Shown here: in pieces, positions 17,428 through 27,545 of the stretch
Layout of the letters: the number at the start of each line of letters is the position of its first letter
Position numbering within the stretch: the first letter of the stretch is position 1
NCBI RefSeq assembly: GCF_012911605.1
Contig: NZ_JAAMPT010000207.1
Span: forward strand, 302,036-366,035
DNA from: Flavobacterium solisilvae
GTDB taxonomy: Bacteria > Bacteroidota > Bacteroidia > Flavobacteriales > Flavobacteriaceae
Direction of reading: 5' to 3'
Length of the DNA: 64,000 nt
Program-made: the position numbers and the translations under genes
The notes under the pieces: model-generated
What the model saw: the letters and a program-made list of their open reading frames with translations, nothing else
What the model was told of the DNA's origin: nothing
Database searches by the model: none

Positions 17428-20400
17428 ATGAATAAAACTACTTATTGTTTGGGTAAAAATGCTATTGGGAAATTGCTTTTTACCGTGATGTTTATTTTTG
17501 CTTTTGCGGGAGTATCCAGCGGGCAGACGATTACGATTACACAGAGTTCTTCAGGTATTACAGCTGGAAATTATGATAGTGGAATGGAACGAACATGGAC
17601 GCAAAATAGTGTTTCTTTTGGAGGAAAAGCATTATTTAAAGAGTCTAATCAAGCAAGGCTTCAACTTCAAGCTAGTAATGGAGTTATTTATAATACTACT
17701 GCGCTTCCGGGAAGAATTACAGGAATAACAATTAATCAATATGGTACGGCAAGAAATTATAATTTATCGGGAGGAACATCCCGTTTAGTAAATAATACAT
17801 CAGGTAATTACACTGTTTCCGGTACTGCAGTAGGTTCTGCCGGGACGTCTTGGGGTTCAACAGCTTTTACGAGTACAAATTACACTTTTTTTGCAATTAA
17901 ACTTGCTGTAAGTAATGCTTCATATATTACATCTGTAGTAATTACATACGAAACTACACCGTCATGTACAGCTCCTTTAACCCAAGCTACAAATTTTTCA
18001 GGTTCGGCAATAGGTCAAAATACAGCTACTATTGGTTGGTCAAGAGGAAATGGTAATGAGGTTTTGGTAGTCGCTAGAGCAGGTTCGGCTGTAAATACAG
18101 ACCCGATAAGCGGAACTAACTATACGGCAAATGCCGCTTTTGGTTCGGTGGATACACAAATCGGGACAGGTAATTATGTTGTTTATAAAGGAGTTGGAAC
18201 ATCTGTTAATTTAACAAGTTTAACAGCAGGAACAACCTATCATTTTGCGGTTTATGAATATAATACAACCGGTATATGTTTTAATACTACTGAGCTTATA
18301 GGTTCTGTTACTACAAATCAACCGCCTAGTTTAACTATAACAGGTTCTCTTTCAGAAAATACTACTTTAAATGGAGGTCAGGTTACTTTGACTTTGGCAA
18401 ATGAGACTTTTAGTGATAATTCACTGTTACAATCAAACTTTACATTAAATAATGCTCCTGCCGGAGTAACGATTTCAAATGTTCAATATAGCAGTCCTAC
18501 TTCTGCTATTGTTACATTAGCTTATGACGGAACCGATTTTGATACAAGTGTTACTAATTTCAATATTGCCATCAATAGTGATGAATTGTCTGTTTCTACA
18601 AGTACTCTAAATTCAAACAGTTTAACCATTACTGCGGTTAATGAAACATTGACAGTAGGAAATATGTCGAGTGGTTTTGGTGACCAATGTGTTAATGTAC
18701 TTTCAAACTACCGAACATTTACCATATCAAGTTCAACAGTTCTAAAAGCAGGAACTATTTCTTTGGCGACATTAAACGGTTTTACTTATAGTGAAACTGC
18801 GGATAATGAAGAATATACTACTACTCTAAGTTTTACTCACGCAGGAGGAACTTTGGCAAGTAAAACCATTTATGTAAAATTCAAGCCAACGGTAACAACT
18901 CCGGCATATAGCGGAAACATAAGTATAACAGCTACATCAACAACACCTGTACAAACACAGGCAACTGCAACACGTTCTGTTTCAGGTACAGGAACAAACG
19001 GCACAGTTTCAGTAGCCACCAAAACCGCTACGACGATTACTCATAACAGCGTATCTTTCGGTGGAACTTCTGTAAGTACCACTTGCGGAACGATTACTGC
19101 AAAAGGTGTCGTTTGGGGAACAACTGAAAGTCCAACTATTGCCTTAGAAACTAAAACAAATGAAGGCGCAGGAACAGCAAATTATGACAGCAACATTACA
19201 GGATTGTACCCAAATACACAATATTTTTACCGTGCGTATGCAACCAACAGTAATGGTGTTACGAGTTACGGAGAAAACAATAACTTTACAACAGCTCTTG
19301 CACCTTGCAACCCCGAAACATTTTCCGCAGGAACAGCACAAGCAAGTGCAACAACAATCGTTTCCGGTGGTTCAACAAATTTGTCTTTAACAGGTGCTTC
19401 TGCTGCTTCGGGACTTTCTTACCAATGGCAACGTTTAACAAACGGTGAATGGTCAGATATTAGTTTGGCAACAAATGCAACATATAGTGCAACCAATATC
19501 ACAGCCAATACAAGCTACCGTTGTAAAGTCACTTGTGGAGAAATCACCAAAGAATCTGCATCGGTTGTTGTGAGTTTGACTTATTGTACACCTATGTTTT
19601 CTGGTACTTCTGATTTTATTGTCAACTTCGGGCTGGAAACTATTACCAATAATGGTAGCGGATTTAGTATTGGAGGTTATGGTAATTTTACACATTTGTT
19701 AACCAATTTAACAGAAAACACGAATTATAATGCGAGTTTAACTAGTTCTTCTGGTAGTGGAAATCACGGTGTTGCTATTTGGATTGATTTCAATGATAAC
19801 AAAATTTTTGAGACAGGGGAAAGAGTTGGTACACTAAGCAATGTAGCACAAAATCAAACAGTTTCTGTACCGATTACAATTCCTACTGGTAATATAGGTG
19901 TACATAGAATGAGAGTGATTTATCAATGGAATGTCGCAGGAAACAGTATTACTCCTTGTGTATCTGCATCCTATGGCGAAGTTGAAGACTACACGGTAAA
20001 CATTCAAGCACCACCACCGGCATTAACCGTTTCTCCAACTTCTTTATCAGGTTTCAACTACGTTGTAGGAAACGGAGCTTCTGCACCACAGAGTTTTGAG
20101 GTAAGTGGTACAAACTTAAATGGAGATGATGTAGAGCTTTTAGTAGATAGTGCATTTGAAATTTCAGAAAATGAAAATTCGGGCTATGCAGAAGATATTA
20201 CCTTAACCGCTTATGACGGTTCAAGCAAAGACATTTGGGTACGTTTAAAAGCAGGTCAGTCGGTAAACAGTTATAACGGTAGTGTTTTGATTTCTGGTGG
20301 CGGAGATTCAGTAACTTACGAAGTTTCACTTTCTGGTAACGTGTATAATACGGTTGACCATTCTAAATTAGATTGGCCAATGTCCGGAACAATTCCCGAA

Positions 20401-23400
20401 GGAGAAGTTTTTGATGTTTTTATTAAAGCATACGAACCCGGAGTTACTGATACAGAAGGAAATCAAAACCAAATTTCTGCTTGGGTAGGTTACAGCAATG
20501 TGAGCGATACTGATAATCCAAATGGTGAAAATTGGACTTGGATACCTGCTGGTTTTAATTCCAGAACAGATGGCAATAGTAACTATCAGTATGCAGCAAA
20601 TATGAATATCAATCCTCTTCCTGTTGGTACTTATTATTATGCGGCACGTTTCCAAATGGGAGAAAATGCACCTTATACTTACGGCGGAATACAATCTGGC
20701 AACAACGGAGGAAACTGGAATGGCAGCACTTATAAAAACGGTACGCTTACTATAACCTCAAACCTTGTAGATTGGTGTAATGTACAGCATCCACTATCAG
20801 GAACAATAACCCAATGTGATGATTATAATGTATATGCACGAGTTTATGAAGATGGACTAACAACCGTAGAACCAAATACTGAAAATGGAAATGCTTCAAA
20901 GATACAAGCTTGGATAGGTTACAGCACAACAGATAATAACCCAAGTAATGAAGGTTGGACTTGGATTGCTGCAACATATAATGCAAAACACGGTAATAAT
21001 TATGAATATACAGCAAATCTAAACGGAGAAAATCTTCCTGCGGGAACATACTACTACGCATCACGTTTCCAAAAAACAGGAAGCACAGAATACCGTTATG
21101 GTGGTACAAATAATAATTTTTGGACAACAAGCGGTACATTAACCATAAACGCATTAACTACACCAACAGCAACCGTTGCAACAAACGTTACAGATGAATC
21201 TTTTACAGCCAACTGGAACGCCGTTACTGGTGCAACGAGTTATGAGTTGGATGTTTGGAGTGTTGGAGGAACAGAAGCTCCTGAATTAGTAAAAAACGGT
21301 GACTTTGAAACAGGAGATAGAACTGATTGGGAAGGAGCCGGAAATGAATATTACGTTATAAATACTGACACACCTTATTCAGGAAATAATTATGTAAAAA
21401 GAACAGTTCCCGAAGGTAGTGGGGCTACTTATAGACTTGAACAAACCGCATCTGTGGAAATAGGTAAAACATATAAATTCTCTTTTTGGTATAAAGATTA
21501 TTTAGCAGCTAATACCAATGGTTTAAAAAATTATACCATACAAGGAACAAGTGGTTCAATCTATATAGATTCTGGAAATCCAAAACTTCCTGCTGCAAGT
21601 GAGTGGACTAAATATGAAAAAGAATTTACAGCAACCCAAAGTTCTATTAAGATAAGTATTCGTTCTTATGAACCAGTATCAATCGATGGTATTAGTCTAA
21701 AATCAACAGATAGTAGCATTGAAAATGTTTCAGTTACAGGCAATTTCCCATCATTTATTATGCCAGCAGAAAATCCACAACCGGAAACGTATTCTCACGC
21801 CATTACCGGTTTAAATGATAACACAACCTATCACTACGTGGTTCGTGCTATAAACGGAGCTTGCGAAACAGTTAGTTCTAACGAGATAACGGTAAGAACC
21901 TCAGTAATCTGGAACGGTACAGCATGGTCAAACACTGCTGGTCCTGATGAAACTATTGATGCCATTATAGAAGGCGAATACATCACAAATGAAGACGGCG
22001 AGTTTGCCGCAAAATCATTAATTGTTAGAAATAATACAATAACCCAAACCAATGGTTCATTAACCGTTAGCAACGAAGATGTCGTTACTGTTATTGGTGC
22101 TTTACACAACCAAACAGGAAGCGCAACCGCAGTAACCATAGAAAGCGGTGCGGTTTTACTGCAAAACGGTACAACTAATACCAACACAGGTAACATCACG
22201 GTAAAAAGAAATAGCTCAGCAATAAAACGTTTAGATTATACCTTATGGTCATCGCCGGTTGCAGGACAAGAAATTTATGCGTTTTCACCAACAACGTTAA
22301 AAAATCGTTTTTATACCTATAATACTGCAACTGATGCATATAGTGCTGTTCCGTTTACATTAACTAATTTGCAATATCCAGCACCAATGACATCTGCCAA
22401 TACTAATGATGGTATCAATGGAACTGATACGAGCAATATTCAATTTGCTACCGCAAAAGGATATTTAATTCGTGTACCTTGGGATCATCCTACAGCTCCA
22501 GCGGTTTTTGCGGGTCAATTTACAGGTGTTCCAAATAGTGGTGATATTACTGTAGAAATGTCGTTAGCTGGAGCAGGTTATAATGCTGTTGGAAATCCAT
22601 ATCCGTCAAAAATCAATATAGCAGCTTTCTTGAATGCTAATGATGATAATACCACAAAAACACTTTATTTCTGGCGAAAAACCAATAATGCAAGTGAAAC
22701 TACTTATGCAACAATTAACGAATTTAGTTATGCGGGAAATCAAGCACCAGGTGGAAATGTAGGAGGTAACAGCGAATATTTTGATGGTGTAGATTTTGAT
22801 GAATGGGCGATAAACGTTGGGCAAGGTTTTTTTGTACAGGCATCACCCGAAGCAATTGAGGAAGATAGCGACGACAGCAAAAAACTATATTTCACTAATG
22901 CCATGAGAAGAAGTCAAATCAACCATGACCAGTTTTTCAGAACTTCTTCAACCAATGAAACACAAGGATTACTTTGGTTAAACCTATTAAGTGCTTCAAA
23001 TCCGATAAGTCAAATATCGGTAGGTTATTCCACCGCAGCAACGCTGGAAGTTGACCGAGGAATTGATGGAAAAAATATCAATACAGACATGTATTTAGCG
23101 AGTTTGATTGACGGTGAAGGTTATGCCATTCAGGGAAGACCGTCGTTTGAAGATACAGATGAAGTACCGTTAAGTTATAAAGTAGCTACAGCCGGAAATC
23201 ATAGTATTGCCATAGACCATGTTTCCGGAATTTTTGCCGATGGACAGGAAATTTATCTAAAAGACAATCTTTTGGGAACAATACATAATTTAACCAATGG
23301 CGGAGCGTATAATTTTACAACCAATGCAGGAACATTTTCTGAGCGTTTTGAAGTAGTTTATGCAAATTCAGCACTAGGAGTTGATAAGCCAACTTTCAAT

Positions 23401-23631
23401 GAAAATCAAGTTGTGGTTTATAAAAACGAAAATAGTCAGTTTGTGGTTAATACAGGAAATGTTGAAATGAGTTCTATAAAAGTTTTTGATCTTAGAGGAA
23501 GATTGTTAACTACTCAAGATGATATCAATGCTTCTCAAACTAATTTACAAGTTGATGTGGCGACACAAGTGTTGTTGCTTCAAATCACTTCGGTTGATGG
23601 TATGACCGTTACCAAGAAAATAATCAAATAA
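17428..23631 (+). CDS. Large T9SS-secreted multidomain surface protein
   Basis: 2067 residues with a signal peptide (hydrophobic stretch about 14-32, cleavage after SSGQ) and a C-terminal T9SS type A sorting domain (about 1990-2067; VFDLRGRLL and a final VTKKIIK). In between are beta-sandwich repeats: fibronectin III-like units, a GEVED-type domain near 719-855 (WIDFNDNKIFETGERVG, ending GEVEDYTV), two related units near 981 and 1115 that share the pattern W-x-G-Y-S and W-T-W-I and Y-Y-Y-A-x-R-F-Q, another fibronectin III unit near 1247 and a carbohydrate-binding-like segment around 1290-1430. No catalytic domain is recognised, so an adhesin or structural role is likely. It is transcribed alone, with its own promoter and terminator. 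Confidence 0.85.
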   Translation: MNKTTYCLGKNAIGKLLFTVMFIFAFAGVSSGQTITITQSSSGITAGNYDSGMERTWTQNSVSFGGKALFKESNQARLQLQASNGVIYNTTALPGRITGITINQYGTARNYNLSGGTSRLVNNTSGNYTVSGTAVGSAGTSWGSTAFTSTNYTFFAIKLAVSNASYITSVVITYETTPSCTAPLTQATNFSGSAIGQNTATIGWSRGNGNEVLVVARAGSAVNTDPISGTNYTANAAFGSVDTQIGTGNYVVYKGVGTSVNLTSLTAGTTYHFAVYEYNTTGICFNTTELIGSVTTNQPPSLTITGSLSENTTLNGGQVTLTLANETFSDNSLLQSNFTLNNAPAGVTISNVQYSSPTSAIVTLAYDGTDFDTSVTNFNIAINSDELSVSTSTLNSNSLTITAVNETLTVGNMSSGFGDQCVNVLSNYRTFTISSSTVLKAGTISLATLNGFTYSETADNEEYTTTLSFTHAGGTLASKTIYVKFKPTVTTPAYSGNISITATSTTPVQTQATATRSVSGTGTNGTVSVATKTATTITHNSVSFGGTSVSTTCGTITAKGVVWGTTESPTIALETKTNEGAGTANYDSNITGLYPNTQYFYRAYATNSNGVTSYGENNNFTTALAPCNPETFSAGTAQASATTIVSGGSTNLSLTGASAASGLSYQWQRLTNGEWSDISLATNATYSATNITANTSYRCKVTCGEITKESASVVVSLTYCTPMFSGTSDFIVNFGLETITNNGSGFSIGGYGNFTHLLTNLTENTNYNASLTSSSGSGNHGVAIWIDFNDNKIFETGERVGTLSNVAQNQTVSVPITIPTGNIGVHRMRVIYQWNVAGNSITPCVSASYGEVEDYTVNIQAPPPALTVSPTSLSGFNYVVGNGASAPQSFEVSGTNLNGDDVELLVDSAFEISENENSGYAEDITLTAYDGSSKDIWVRLKAGQSVNSYNGSVLISGGGDSVTYEVSLSGNVYNTVDHSKLDWPMSGTIPEGEVFDVFIKAYEPGVTDTEGNQNQISAWVGYSNVSDTDNPNGENWTWIPAGFNSRTDGNSNYQYAANMNINPLPVGTYYYAARFQMGENAPYTYGGIQSGNNGGNWNGSTYKNGTLTITSNLVDWCNVQHPLSGTITQCDDYNVYARVYEDGLTTVEPNTENGNASKIQAWIGYSTTDNNPSNEGWTWIAATYNAKHGNNYEYTANLNGENLPAGTYYYASRFQKTGSTEYRYGGTNNNFWTTSGTLTINALTTPTATVATNVTDESFTANWNAVTGATSYELDVWSVGGTEAPELVKNGDFETGDRTDWEGAGNEYYVINTDTPYSGNNYVKRTVPEGSGATYRLEQTASVEIGKTYKFSFWYKDYLAANTNGLKNYTIQGTSGSIYIDSGNPKLPAASEWTKYEKEFTATQSSIKISIRSYEPVSIDGISLKSTDSSIENVSVTGNFPSFIMPAENPQPETYSHAITGLNDNTTYHYVVRAINGACETVSSNEITVRTSVIWNGTAWSNTAGPDETIDAIIEGEYITNEDGEFAAKSLIVRNNTITQTNGSLTVSNEDVVTVIGALHNQTGSATAVTIESGAVLLQNGTTNTNTGNITVKRNSSAIKRLDYTLWSSPVAGQEIYAFSPTTLKNRFYTYNTATDAYSAVPFTLTNLQYPAPMTSANTNDGINGTDTSNIQFATAKGYLIRVPWDHPTAPAVFAGQFTGVPNSGDITVEMSLAGAGYNAVGNPYPSKINIAAFLNANDDNTTKTLYFWRKTNNASETTYATINEFSYAGNQAPGGNVGGNSEYFDGVDFDEWAINVGQGFFVQASPEAIEEDSDDSKKLYFTNAMRRSQINHDQFFRTSSTNETQGLLWLNLLSASNPISQISVGYSTAATLEVDRGIDGKNINTDMYLASLIDGEGYAIQGRPSFEDTDEVPLSYKVATAGNHSIAIDHVSGIFADGQEIYLKDNLLGTIHNLTNGGAYNFTTNAGTFSERFEVVYANSALGVDKPTFNENQVVVYKNENSQFVVNTGNVEMSSIKVFDLRGRLLTTQDDINASQTNLQVDVATQVLLLQITSVDGMTVTKKIIK

Positions 23632-23650
23632 ATATATAACATAATTCATA

Positions 23651-23684
23651 AAAAGCGAAATTCTAAGAGTTTCGCTTTTTTTTT
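23651..23684 (+). terminator. Terminator after the large surface protein
   Basis: AAAAGCGAAA at 23651-23660 pairs perfectly with TTTCGCTTTT at 23670-23679 and continues into a T-run. Confidence 0.9.
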
Positions 23685-23778
23685 AAATTTTATGCCGTTT
23701 AATAACATAGAAAATCGTTTAAATTAATAAATTCCGTATAAACTTACATAGAATAGTTTTTATGTATACAATTTTGCT

Positions 23779-23786
23779 TATTTTTG
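23779..23786 (+). promoter_or_regulatory. -7 box upstream of the C1q-like surface protein
   Basis: TATTTTTG fits TAnnTTTG and lies 26 bases before the ATG at 23813. A weak TTTT element is found 18 bases upstream (23757-23760). Confidence 0.5.
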
Positions 23787-23812
23787 TAAAAAAATATTCA
23801 AGTTGAGAATTT

Positions 23813-25360
23813 ATGAAATCAAAAATTAGTTTTTTACTATTGTTTATTTCTACTTTATCGTTAGCACAAGTAGGAATTGGAACAACATCGCCAAATGCTC
23901 AGTTGGACATACAAGCAAGTAACCCAGCTTTGCCAACAAATACTGATGGAATTCTTATTCCAAAGATAGTAACATTTCCGATATCAGATCCTGGTTTAAA
24001 TCAACAAGGAATGCTGGTTTATTTAACTACGGCAACAGTATATAAAACCATTAACAAACCGTCAGGTTTTTATTATTGGGATAATGGTACTGCAAATTGG
24101 ATACAAATTCAAACCGGAAGTAGCAATTTAGATTGGAATGTTACTGGTAATGCAGCAACAAATCCGAATACTAATTTTATAGGTACTACAGATAACACTG
24201 ATATAGTATTTAAAAGGAATAATGTAAGAGCAGGATTTATTGGAAATCCGGATACGACTAGTGGTAATAGGAATACTTCTTTTGGAGCGAATGCTTTAAA
24301 CCCTGCGGGAACAGGAACAAGAAACACAGCTATTGGAACAAATGTTTTGCCTGTCAATACTATTGGGCAACTTAATGTTGCTATTGGAGACCAAACAATG
24401 GTTAGAAATACCACAGGACAAGCTAATATAGCAATAGGAGTGGGTGCATTAAATGAAAATGTTTCAGGGAATGGTAATGTAGCTATTGGGCGAAACGCTT
24501 TGGTGAAAACAAATGATGATTTTAATACTGGTGTAGGTCTTGCAGCATTACGACGCAATATTTCGGGAAAATATAATGTTGCTTTAGGAGCTAATGCTGG
24601 TTTTGAGGTACTAGGTGGTAATAACGTATTCATTGGTGCCAATGCTGGTTACAATGAGACAGGTAGTAATAAGTTGTATGTTCACGGATCAGATTTGACT
24701 ACGCTTTCTAACACTGGTCCAGATGCGGCATTAATTTATGGAGAATTTGACAATAAAATTTTAAGGGTAAATGGTGGCTTACAAATCAGTAATACTACTG
24801 CAGAAAGATACTCATTACCAACAAATAGAGGAACAGTTGGACAAGTTCTTCAAACAGATGGAGTAGGTGCAACTAACTGGGTGAATAGCACTACTTATGC
24901 TGCAGGTGATGGATTAGCGCTATCGGGAAATACGTTTTCTTTACCAACTATGTCAATAGCTAAAGCAAAATTATCAGCAAATCAATCATTTTTAGCAGAT
25001 ACTAATTGGCAAAAAATTCTTTTCAATGCTGTAGATTTTGATAGTAACAGCGAATTTGATACCACGAATAGTCTTTATAGAGCTGACAAAGCGGGTTATT
25101 ATAGAATTAAAGCTGCCTATTGCATACAAAATGATCAAAATGATAATAGCCGTTATGGTATTTCAATCAATATTAATGGGAATTTTTATCAGGAAACAAC
25201 TTATGACCATCATGAACACGGACTGGTTGCTCGTGCAGTTGATTGTTTGGTTTATTTAGCAGAAAACGATTATGTTGAAGTTTTTATTCGAACGGCTCAA
25301 TCAGTAGCGATTGATAGTTATGGAGGTAAAACTACTTTTGAAGTACAACAATTAAGATAA
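23813..25360 (+). CDS. Exported protein with YadA-head-like repeats and C1q-like end
   Basis: 515 residues with a signal peptide (MKSKISFLLLFISTLSLAQ) directly followed by the VGIGTTSPNAQLDIQAS opening common in flavobacterial surface and tail-fibre-like proteins. Residues about 155-290 contain at least six degenerate repeats of the form N-x-A-I-G-x-x-A-L/G, the left-handed helix motif of trimeric adhesin heads. The last about 130 residues (from AKLSANQSFLADTNWQKI, with YRADKAGYYRIKAAY and VARAVDCLVYLAENDYVEVFI) resemble the C1q/TNF fold, which trimerises. It has no T9SS sorting signal. The whole layout suggests a trimeric fibre. The domain calls are from pattern recognition. Confidence 0.75.
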   Translation: MKSKISFLLLFISTLSLAQVGIGTTSPNAQLDIQASNPALPTNTDGILIPKIVTFPISDPGLNQQGMLVYLTTATVYKTINKPSGFYYWDNGTANWIQIQTGSSNLDWNVTGNAATNPNTNFIGTTDNTDIVFKRNNVRAGFIGNPDTTSGNRNTSFGANALNPAGTGTRNTAIGTNVLPVNTIGQLNVAIGDQTMVRNTTGQANIAIGVGALNENVSGNGNVAIGRNALVKTNDDFNTGVGLAALRRNISGKYNVALGANAGFEVLGGNNVFIGANAGYNETGSNKLYVHGSDLTTLSNTGPDAALIYGEFDNKILRVNGGLQISNTTAERYSLPTNRGTVGQVLQTDGVGATNWVNSTTYAAGDGLALSGNTFSLPTMSIAKAKLSANQSFLADTNWQKILFNAVDFDSNSEFDTTNSLYRADKAGYYRIKAAYCIQNDQNDNSRYGISININGNFYQETTYDHHEHGLVARAVDCLVYLAENDYVEVFIRTAQSVAIDSYGGKTTFEVQQLR

Positions 25361-25388
25361 AATCTAGTATGTAACAATTTTCAAAATT

Positions 25389-25429
25389 AAAAATGCCCAA
25401 AAAAACTATATTTTTTTTTGGGCATTTTT
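25389..25429. terminator. Bidirectional terminator
   Basis: AAAAATGCCC followed by an A-run pairs with a T-run followed by GGGCATTTTT. T-runs on both strands let it end the rightward surface-protein transcript and the convergent small leftward gene. Confidence 0.85.
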
Positions 25430-25445
25430 AATAGGGTATGATTTT

Positions 25446-25667
25446 TTAATTATTGTCAGATAATTTTTTTAATTGATTTCTTTTATACAATACAAAAAGA
25501 ATTCCTGCTATTGCTAACCAAATAAGTTTTGAGTTTATTGGAGCTGGTTGAGTGTCATCTTCACATTCAACACAGGGATTGATGTCAGTTTCATCATCTT
25601 GAGCAAAAACTATAAAATCGGATAAAAGAAAAAACAACAGTAAATATATTCTAAAAATGTTTTTCAT
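25446..25667 (-). CDS. Small exported protein with C-terminal membrane anchor
   Basis: 73 residues: a signal peptide (about 1-22, ending VFAQ), an acidic stretch with a C-x-x-C pair (PCVECEDD), then PAPINSKLIWLAIAGILFVLYKRNQLKK, a membrane helix preceded by a Pro-Ile motif and followed by basic residues. This layout resembles the short PID-CTERM-like tails of flavobacterial proteins, thought to be processed or anchored at the membrane. The family call is tentative. Convergent with the gene to the left. Confidence 0.65.
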   Translation of the reverse strand: MKNIFRIYLLLFFLLSDFIVFAQDDETDINPCVECEDDTQPAPINSKLIWLAIAGILFVLYKRNQLKKLSDNN

Positions 25668-25733
25668 AAAAATTGCGTTTCAGGTTGTAAATATAGCAAT
25701 CATTTTCCAACTGAAAAATCTTTATCATTTAAA

Positions 25734-27323
25734 TTATTCAAATTCCGAAGTAAAATACAATTTTACATTTGGAAATTTCGATTGTGTCATTTGAATAGTA
25801 AAATCCGAATCAGCTAAGAAAACCAATTGACCATATTTATCGTGTGCCAAAAACTTTTGTTTAATTCTTTTGAATTCTTTAAATTCTTCACTTTTGGCAT
25901 CGTTTGGTTTTACCCAACAGGCTTTGTGAACTGGAAAGTTTTCATAACTACATTTTGCGCCATATTCATGTTCTAATCGGTATTGAATAACTTCATATTG
26001 TAGTGCGCCAACAGTTCCAATTACTTTTCTACCGTTCATTTCTAGTGTAAATAACTGTGCAACACCTTCGTCCATTAATTGGTCAATTCCTTTGTCTAAT
26101 TGCTTTGCTTTTAACGGATCGGCATTGTTGATGTATCTAAAATGTTCTGGAGAGAAACTCGGAATTCCTTTAAAACTCATTATTTCACCTTCGGTAAGCG
26201 TATCACCAATTTTGAAATTTCCAGTGTCGTGAAGTCCAACAATATCACCAGGATAAGAAATATCAACAATCTCTTTTTTCTCAGCAAAAAACGCATTCGG
26301 ACTAGAGAATTTTAGGTTTTTGTTCAAACGAACGTGCGTATAAGGTTTGTTTCTCTCAAATGTTCCCGAAACAATTTTGACAAATGCCAATCTATCGCGG
26401 TGTTTTGGATCCATGTTAGCATGAATTTTAAATACAAAACCGCTCATTTTCTCTTCTTCTGGTTTTACCAATCGTGTTTCTGATTCTTTTGGTCGTGGCG
26501 AAGGAGCAATTTCAATAAAACAATCCAATAATTCTCTAACACCAAAATTATTCAACGCCGAACCAAAAAACACAGGTTGCAACGTTCCGTCAAGGTATTT
26601 TTCTCTGTCAAAAGGTGGATAAACTTCATCAATAAGTTCTAATTCTTCGCGAAGTTTTGTAGCTGGTTTTTCGCCAATTATTTTTTCTAATTCAGGACTA
26701 GCAATGTCTGAAAACGCAATGGTATCTTCAATGTTTTTTCGGCTATCGCCACTAAAAAGATTGATGTTTTTCTCCCAAATATTGTAAATTCCTTGAAAAT
26801 CATAACCCATTCCAATTGGGAAACTCAACGGAGTAACGCTCAATCCAAGTTTTTGTTCTACTTCGTCCATCAAATCGAAAGCATCTTTTCCTTCACGGTC
26901 TAATTTGTTGATGAAAACAATCATAGGAATGTTTCGCATTCTACAAACTTCAACTAATTTTTCGGTTTGTTCCTCAACACCTTTTGCCACGTCAATCACT
27001 ACAATTACGCTATCAACAGCGGTTAAAGTTCTAAACGTATCTTCCGCAAAATCTTTGTGACCTGGCGTATCCAGAATGTTGATTTTTTTGTCCTTATAAT
27101 TAAATGCTAAAACCGAAGTCGCCACCGAAATTCCTCTTTGACGCTCAATTTCCATAAAATCGGAAGTAGCACCTTTTTTTATTTTATTGTTTTTTACCGC
27201 ACCCGCTTCTTGAATTGCACCACCAAAAAGTAGCAATTTTTCAGTTAAAGTTGTCTTTCCGGCATCGGGATGCGAAATAATTCCAAAGGTTCTTCTGCGC
27301 TGTATTTCTTTTAAAAAACTCAT
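25734..27323 (-). CDS. prfC: Peptide chain release factor 3
   Basis: Translational GTPase that removes RF1/RF2 from the ribosome after termination. The 529 residues are full length. G1 (SHPDAGKTT) lies near 18-26, the switch region includes the RGISVATSV segment, DTPGHKDF and NKLD follow, then domains II and III. The start MSFLKEIQRRRTF is typical. A TAnnTTTG box lies just upstream (27345-27352), and the gap to the right is shared with a divergent chaperone operon. Confidence 0.96.
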   Translation of the reverse strand: MSFLKEIQRRRTFGIISHPDAGKTTLTEKLLLFGGAIQEAGAVKNNKIKKGATSDFMEIERQRGISVATSVLAFNYKDKKINILDTPGHKDFAEDTFRTLTAVDSVIVVIDVAKGVEEQTEKLVEVCRMRNIPMIVFINKLDREGKDAFDLMDEVEQKLGLSVTPLSFPIGMGYDFQGIYNIWEKNINLFSGDSRKNIEDTIAFSDIASPELEKIIGEKPATKLREELELIDEVYPPFDREKYLDGTLQPVFFGSALNNFGVRELLDCFIEIAPSPRPKESETRLVKPEEEKMSGFVFKIHANMDPKHRDRLAFVKIVSGTFERNKPYTHVRLNKNLKFSSPNAFFAEKKEIVDISYPGDIVGLHDTGNFKIGDTLTEGEIMSFKGIPSFSPEHFRYINNADPLKAKQLDKGIDQLMDEGVAQLFTLEMNGRKVIGTVGALQYEVIQYRLEHEYGAKCSYENFPVHKACWVKPNDAKSEEFKEFKRIKQKFLAHDKYGQLVFLADSDFTIQMTQSKFPNVKLYFTSEFE

Positions 27324-27344
27324 GATTTTTTTTCAAATTGGTTG

Positions 27345-27352
27345 CAAAAATA
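27345..27352 (-). promoter_or_regulatory. -7 box of prfC
   Basis: TATTTTTG on the minus strand, 22 bases from the prfC ATG. No good -33 element is seen. Confidence 0.5.
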
Positions 27353-27447
27353 CTACTTATTTTTTCAGTAATTAAAATTATAGACACGATAAGATTTTAT
27401 AAAGCAAAAAATGTGTTAATAAATTTTTGTTAATAGTAAGTCACTTT

Positions 27448-27478
27448 CTTGTATAATGTGATTGAATTGTTACTTTTG
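27448..27478 (+). promoter_or_regulatory. Promoter of the PPIase chaperone operon
   Basis: CTTG at 27448-27451 and TACTTTTG at 27471-27478 with a 19-base spacer. The predicted start is about 65 bases before the ATG at 27546. Confidence 0.6.
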
Positions 27479-27545
27479 TTGATTGTTACTTTGAAAAAAT
27501 AAACAACATTTTAGAATTAAACTTTTTAGATAAAAGAAATTAAGA

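Noticed and set aside
20750..21154. 134-residue minus-strand frame inside the large T9SS gene
   Set aside because: Antisense to a repeat-rich coding region, with His/Tyr/Leu-rich composition and no start signals.
24109..24642. 177-residue minus-strand frame inside the C1q-like protein gene
   Set aside because: It mirrors the N-x-A-I-G repeats of the sense strand, giving a long open frame by repetition.
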